NCBI GenBank assembly: GCA_963823245.1
Contig: CAWGKQ010000010.1
Location: 186,001 to 250,000, forward strand
DNA: 64,000 nucleotides
Source of the DNA: JAWVFM01 sp963823245
GTDB lineage: Bacteria > Actinomycetota > Thermoleophilia > Solirubrobacterales > 70-9
Reading direction: 5' to 3'
The first letter of the stretch is position 1. Each line of letters opens with the position of its first letter. Below, piece after piece: positions 61,752-64,000 of the stretch. A model generated the notes under the pieces. The model was not told the DNA's origin and did no database searches. It saw only the letters and a program-made list of their open reading frames with translations. A program made the translations under genes and the position numbers.

Positions 61752-63323
61752 TTGGTGGCGTCTGACCTCGTTCTCGGCCGGTTCCGCATCCTCGAGCGCA
61801 TCGGCTCGGGAGGAATGGGCGTCGTCTACCGCGCGTTCGACGAGCGCCTCCAGCGTCAGGTCGCCGTGAAGGAGATCCCCGGGGCCGACTCGGAGCGCGT
61901 CCTGCGGGAGGCGAAGGCGGCCGCCCGGCTCAACCACCCCGGCGTCGTCACGCTGTACGAGTTCGGGGCCGAAGCAGAGAGCGCGATCCTCGTGAGCGAG
62001 CTCGCCGCAGGCGCTCCGCTGGGCGAGCTGGCGGCCTCAGGGGAGCTCACCGACCGCGACGTCGCCGAGGTCGGCATCGACGTCTGCGGCGCGCTCTGCC
62101 ACGCGCACTCGCGCGGCGTCGTCCATCGCGACGTCAAGCCGGCCAACGTGGTGGTGAGCCGCAACGGATCGGGCACGGCCGCGAAGCTCATGGATTTCGG
62201 CATCGCGTCGCTGGCCGGCGAGGCGCGGCTCACCGGCACCGGTGAGGTGGTCGGGACGCTCGCCTACATGGCGCCCGAGCAGGCCGACGGCGGCGAGGTT
62301 GGCGAAGCGGCCGACGTGTACTCCCTGGCCCTGACGCTGTATGAGTGCTGGGCCGGGTTCAACCCGGTCGCCGCCGGGACGCCGGCCGCGACTGCCCGGA
62401 GGATCGGCGCGCCGGTGCCGCCGCTCGCGGTTGAGCGCCCGGACCTCCCCGCGGACCTCTGCGCCCTCGTAGACGACTGTCTCGCGCCCGACCCCGCCAT
62501 GCGGCCCGGGATCATCGGCCTCGCCGACGCGCTGGCCGGCGAGCTAGAAGAGCTCGACGACGAGCACCGACTACCCGCGGGGAAGCCGGCCGGGCCGGCG
62601 CGTGGCAGGAGCGGCCGGGCTGCCCGCCTCGTCGTCGCCGTCGGGCTCATGGCCGCGCTCTGGGTTCTCGCCGGGCCCGCGCACCTGCCTGGCCTCGCCC
62701 TCGTGCTCGGCCTGCTGTGCGCTCCGGCGGTGATCTTCGCCGCGCCGATCGAGCGAGCCCTGATCCCCGTCCTCGCACCCGCGCTCGGCGCCGCCACCCT
62801 CGGCATCGCCTACCCCGCGTTCGCGGGCAGGCAGGGCGAGGGCTTCGAGCGCGCGGCGCTCGGAGCCCTCGGCTGGTTCTGGCTCGCAGCCGGGGCGGTG
62901 GTCCCGGGAATCGGGCGGCATATCGCACCGGTCGCGGGCCCCGGATGGACGCACTCCATCTCGGCGGCCTACCACCAGGTCCTCGTACCGCTCGGAAGCC
63001 TCCACTCGCTCGCCGCGGCGGCGGCGTTCGGTCTCGCGGCCTGGGCGATCGGGCCGATCCTGCGCGCGAGCCACCTGGCGCTGACGCTCGTAGGGGCGGT
63101 GCTGTGGGCGGCGGCCCTGACGGCCGCGGTTCACGCGGTCGTGCCCGCAGTGGCCTCGACTCCGATCGTCGCACTCGCCGCCATCCTGCTCGTGATCTGG
63201 CTCGATCGCCGCACTCCGGGGGCCGAGCCAGGGTGGCGGCGGTTCGCATCCGCACCACTAGGATTCTCCGGGGTCGCCCCCACGTTGCCGGCACCCCAGG
63301 AGCGAAGCCATCAGCGTCCTTAG
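61752..63323 (+). CDS. Serine/threonine protein kinase with polytopic membrane domain
   Basis: 523 residues. A Hanks-type kinase (about 8-270): GSGGMGVVYRAFD, VAVKEI (Lys), HSRGVVHRDVKPANVVVS, DFGIASLAG, GTLAYMAPEQADGG. In place of the usual single helix and PASTA repeats, the C-terminal 230 residues carry seven or eight hydrophobic helices (for example LVVAVGLMAALWVLAG, LHSLAAAAAFGLAAWAIG, PIVALAAILLVIWLD). It ends 14 nt inside the FhaA-type gene. Start codon uncertain between TTG 61752 and GTG 61755. Confidence 0.85.
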   Translation: MVASDLVLGRFRILERIGSGGMGVVYRAFDERLQRQVAVKEIPGADSERVLREAKAAARLNHPGVVTLYEFGAEAESAILVSELAAGAPLGELAASGELTDRDVAEVGIDVCGALCHAHSRGVVHRDVKPANVVVSRNGSGTAAKLMDFGIASLAGEARLTGTGEVVGTLAYMAPEQADGGEVGEAADVYSLALTLYECWAGFNPVAAGTPAATARRIGAPVPPLAVERPDLPADLCALVDDCLAPDPAMRPGIIGLADALAGELEELDDEHRLPAGKPAGPARGRSGRAARLVVAVGLMAALWVLAGPAHLPGLALVLGLLCAPAVIFAAPIERALIPVLAPALGAATLGIAYPAFAGRQGEGFERAALGALGWFWLAAGAVVPGIGRHIAPVAGPGWTHSISAAYHQVLVPLGSLHSLAAAAAFGLAAWAIGPILRASHLALTLVGAVLWAAALTAAVHAVVPAVASTPIVALAAILLVIWLDRRTPGAEPGWRRFASAPLGFSGVAPTLPAPQERSHQRP

Positions 63324-64000
63324 AAACCTCGAAGCGCGCATCGAAGGCCTGGTCGAGGGCGTCTTCAGCCGCGCTTTCTCATCCCAGGTCCAGCCGGTGG
63401 AGATCGCCCGGAAGCTGGCGAAGGAGATGGACGCGCACAGGACCGCCTCGGTCTCCCGCGTGTACGTGCCGAACCAGTACTCGGTCTGGCTCTCACCCGA
63501 GGACCACGGGCGGATCGAGGGATATGAGCGCTCGCTCGGTCAGGAGCTCTCCGGCTACCTGCTCGAGCACGCCCGGCGCAACGACTATGCCCTCCTCACG
63601 CGGCCCGAGGTGGAGCTGAAGGTCGACGAAAGGCTCCGGCTCGGAGAGTTCGGGATCCAGACTCGCCTCGTGAAGCCCCCGGCGCGCCAGGGCGAGGCGC
63701 CGGCGCAGGGGGAGGAGGGCCACACGATGGTCTACACGGTGCCTCCAAAGGCCTCGCGCGCCAGCGTCAGCCGGCCGGCGGAGCGCCTTGTCGACACCAA
63801 GGCCATCGTGTCGCTCGACGATCGCCGCTATGTGCTGGACGGGCCCGTCGCGGTGCTTGGCCGCTCACGTGAGTGCGATTGCGTCCTGAACGACCCAAAC
63901 GTGTCGCGCCGGCATGCGGAGCTTCGCCGGTCCTCGAACGGCGACTGGCAGGTCGTCGACCTCGGCTCGACCAACGGCGTGAAGGTCAACGACCGGCTCG
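63310..64000 (+). CDS. FhaA-type DUF3662-FHA domain protein, ATC start, cut by window end
   Basis: At least 230 residues. The N-terminal DUF3662 domain (about 1-120) begins SVLRNLEARIEGLVEGVFSR and includes VPNQYSVWLSPEDHGRIEGY. After a linker, an FHA domain has VAVLGRSRECDCVLNDPNVS, then RRHAEL and DLGSTNGVKVN, which bind phosphothreonine. The residue before Ser2 is encoded by ATC at 63310, where homologues have ATG; AGGAG lies 7 nt before it and no other start fits. In mycobacteria FhaA acts in cell-wall control with PknB, matching the kinase upstream. Confidence 0.9.
   Translation, partial: MSVLRNLEARIEGLVEGVFSRAFSSQVQPVEIARKLAKEMDAHRTASVSRVYVPNQYSVWLSPEDHGRIEGYERSLGQELSGYLLEHARRNDYALLTRPEVELKVDERLRLGEFGIQTRLVKPPARQGEAPAQGEEGHTMVYTVPPKASRASVSRPAERLVDTKAIVSLDDRRYVLDGPVAVLGRSRECDCVLNDPNVSRRHAELRRSSNGDWQVVDLGSTNGVKVNDRL

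Overview
This is a high-GC (roughly 70 percent) bacterial chromosome segment that carries the replication-origin gene cluster. Several features point to an actinobacterium, probably in or near class Thermoleophilia (Solirubrobacterales/Gaiellales-like): extreme GC at third codon positions, many starts with a -10 element 6-8 nt upstream (leaderless mRNAs), an FhaA-type DUF3662-FHA protein beside a PknB-like kinase near the origin, a DtxR/IdeR-type regulator, TatA/TatC, and a QcrABC menaquinol:cytochrome c reductase. The lineage call is inference from gene content.

Layout. 1-8.3 kb: divergent DHPS-like gene, frameshifted beta-carbonic anhydrase, HAD phosphatase, DtxR regulator, aminotransferase, a secreted amidase-M14 carboxypeptidase fusion, and sucCD. 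8.4-15 kb: haloacid-dehalogenase-like protein, sulfotransferase, acyl-CoA transferase, SnoaL, RpiB and RibD-like genes in one plus-strand run, then a membrane protein and a nucleotide-sugar dehydrogenase. 15-19.5 kb: tRNA-Lys, TPR protein, tatC, tatA, and a dCTP deaminase gene interrupted by a 489-residue intein. 19.5-27.4 kb: a minus-strand block of heme, menaquinone and respiratory genes (hemB, fused siroheme decarboxylase, hemL, HepS-like gene, qcrA, qcrB, qcrC, menG, hepT). 27.4-42.6 kb: accessory genes, namely an ABC exporter with an upstream reading frame, DHFR-like protein, YmdB phosphodiesterase, a cell-surface glycan-type cluster, aminotransferase and Ddl, a TetR/cupin pair, a bifunctional nuclease, and a small decayed segment bounded by a 16-bp copy of the tRNA-Ile 3' end. 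42.7-64 kb: the origin core. On the minus strand are parB, parA, rsmG, khpB/jag, yidC, yidD, rnpA and rpmH; on the plus strand dnaA, dnaN, recF, DUF721, gyrB and gyrA (with a second intein). HNH endonuclease, pheA, a CARDB membrane protein, a Ser/Thr kinase and fhaA follow.

How the genes fit together. Genes point away from the rpmH-dnaA interval on both sides, which places the origin there or in the dnaA-dnaN gap. The heme, menaquinone and bc-complex genes form one energy-metabolism block that makes the cofactor, the quinone and the enzyme using them.

Most notable points: the Dcd intein with an embedded helix-turn-helix and Asn-Thr junction; the GyrA intein at the catalytic tyrosine; a tRNA-Ile-flanked gene graveyard; three genes whose only sensible start codon is ATC; a YidC with a PPC-like periplasmic domain; and a concentration of apparent frameshifts in accessory genes while core genes are intact.
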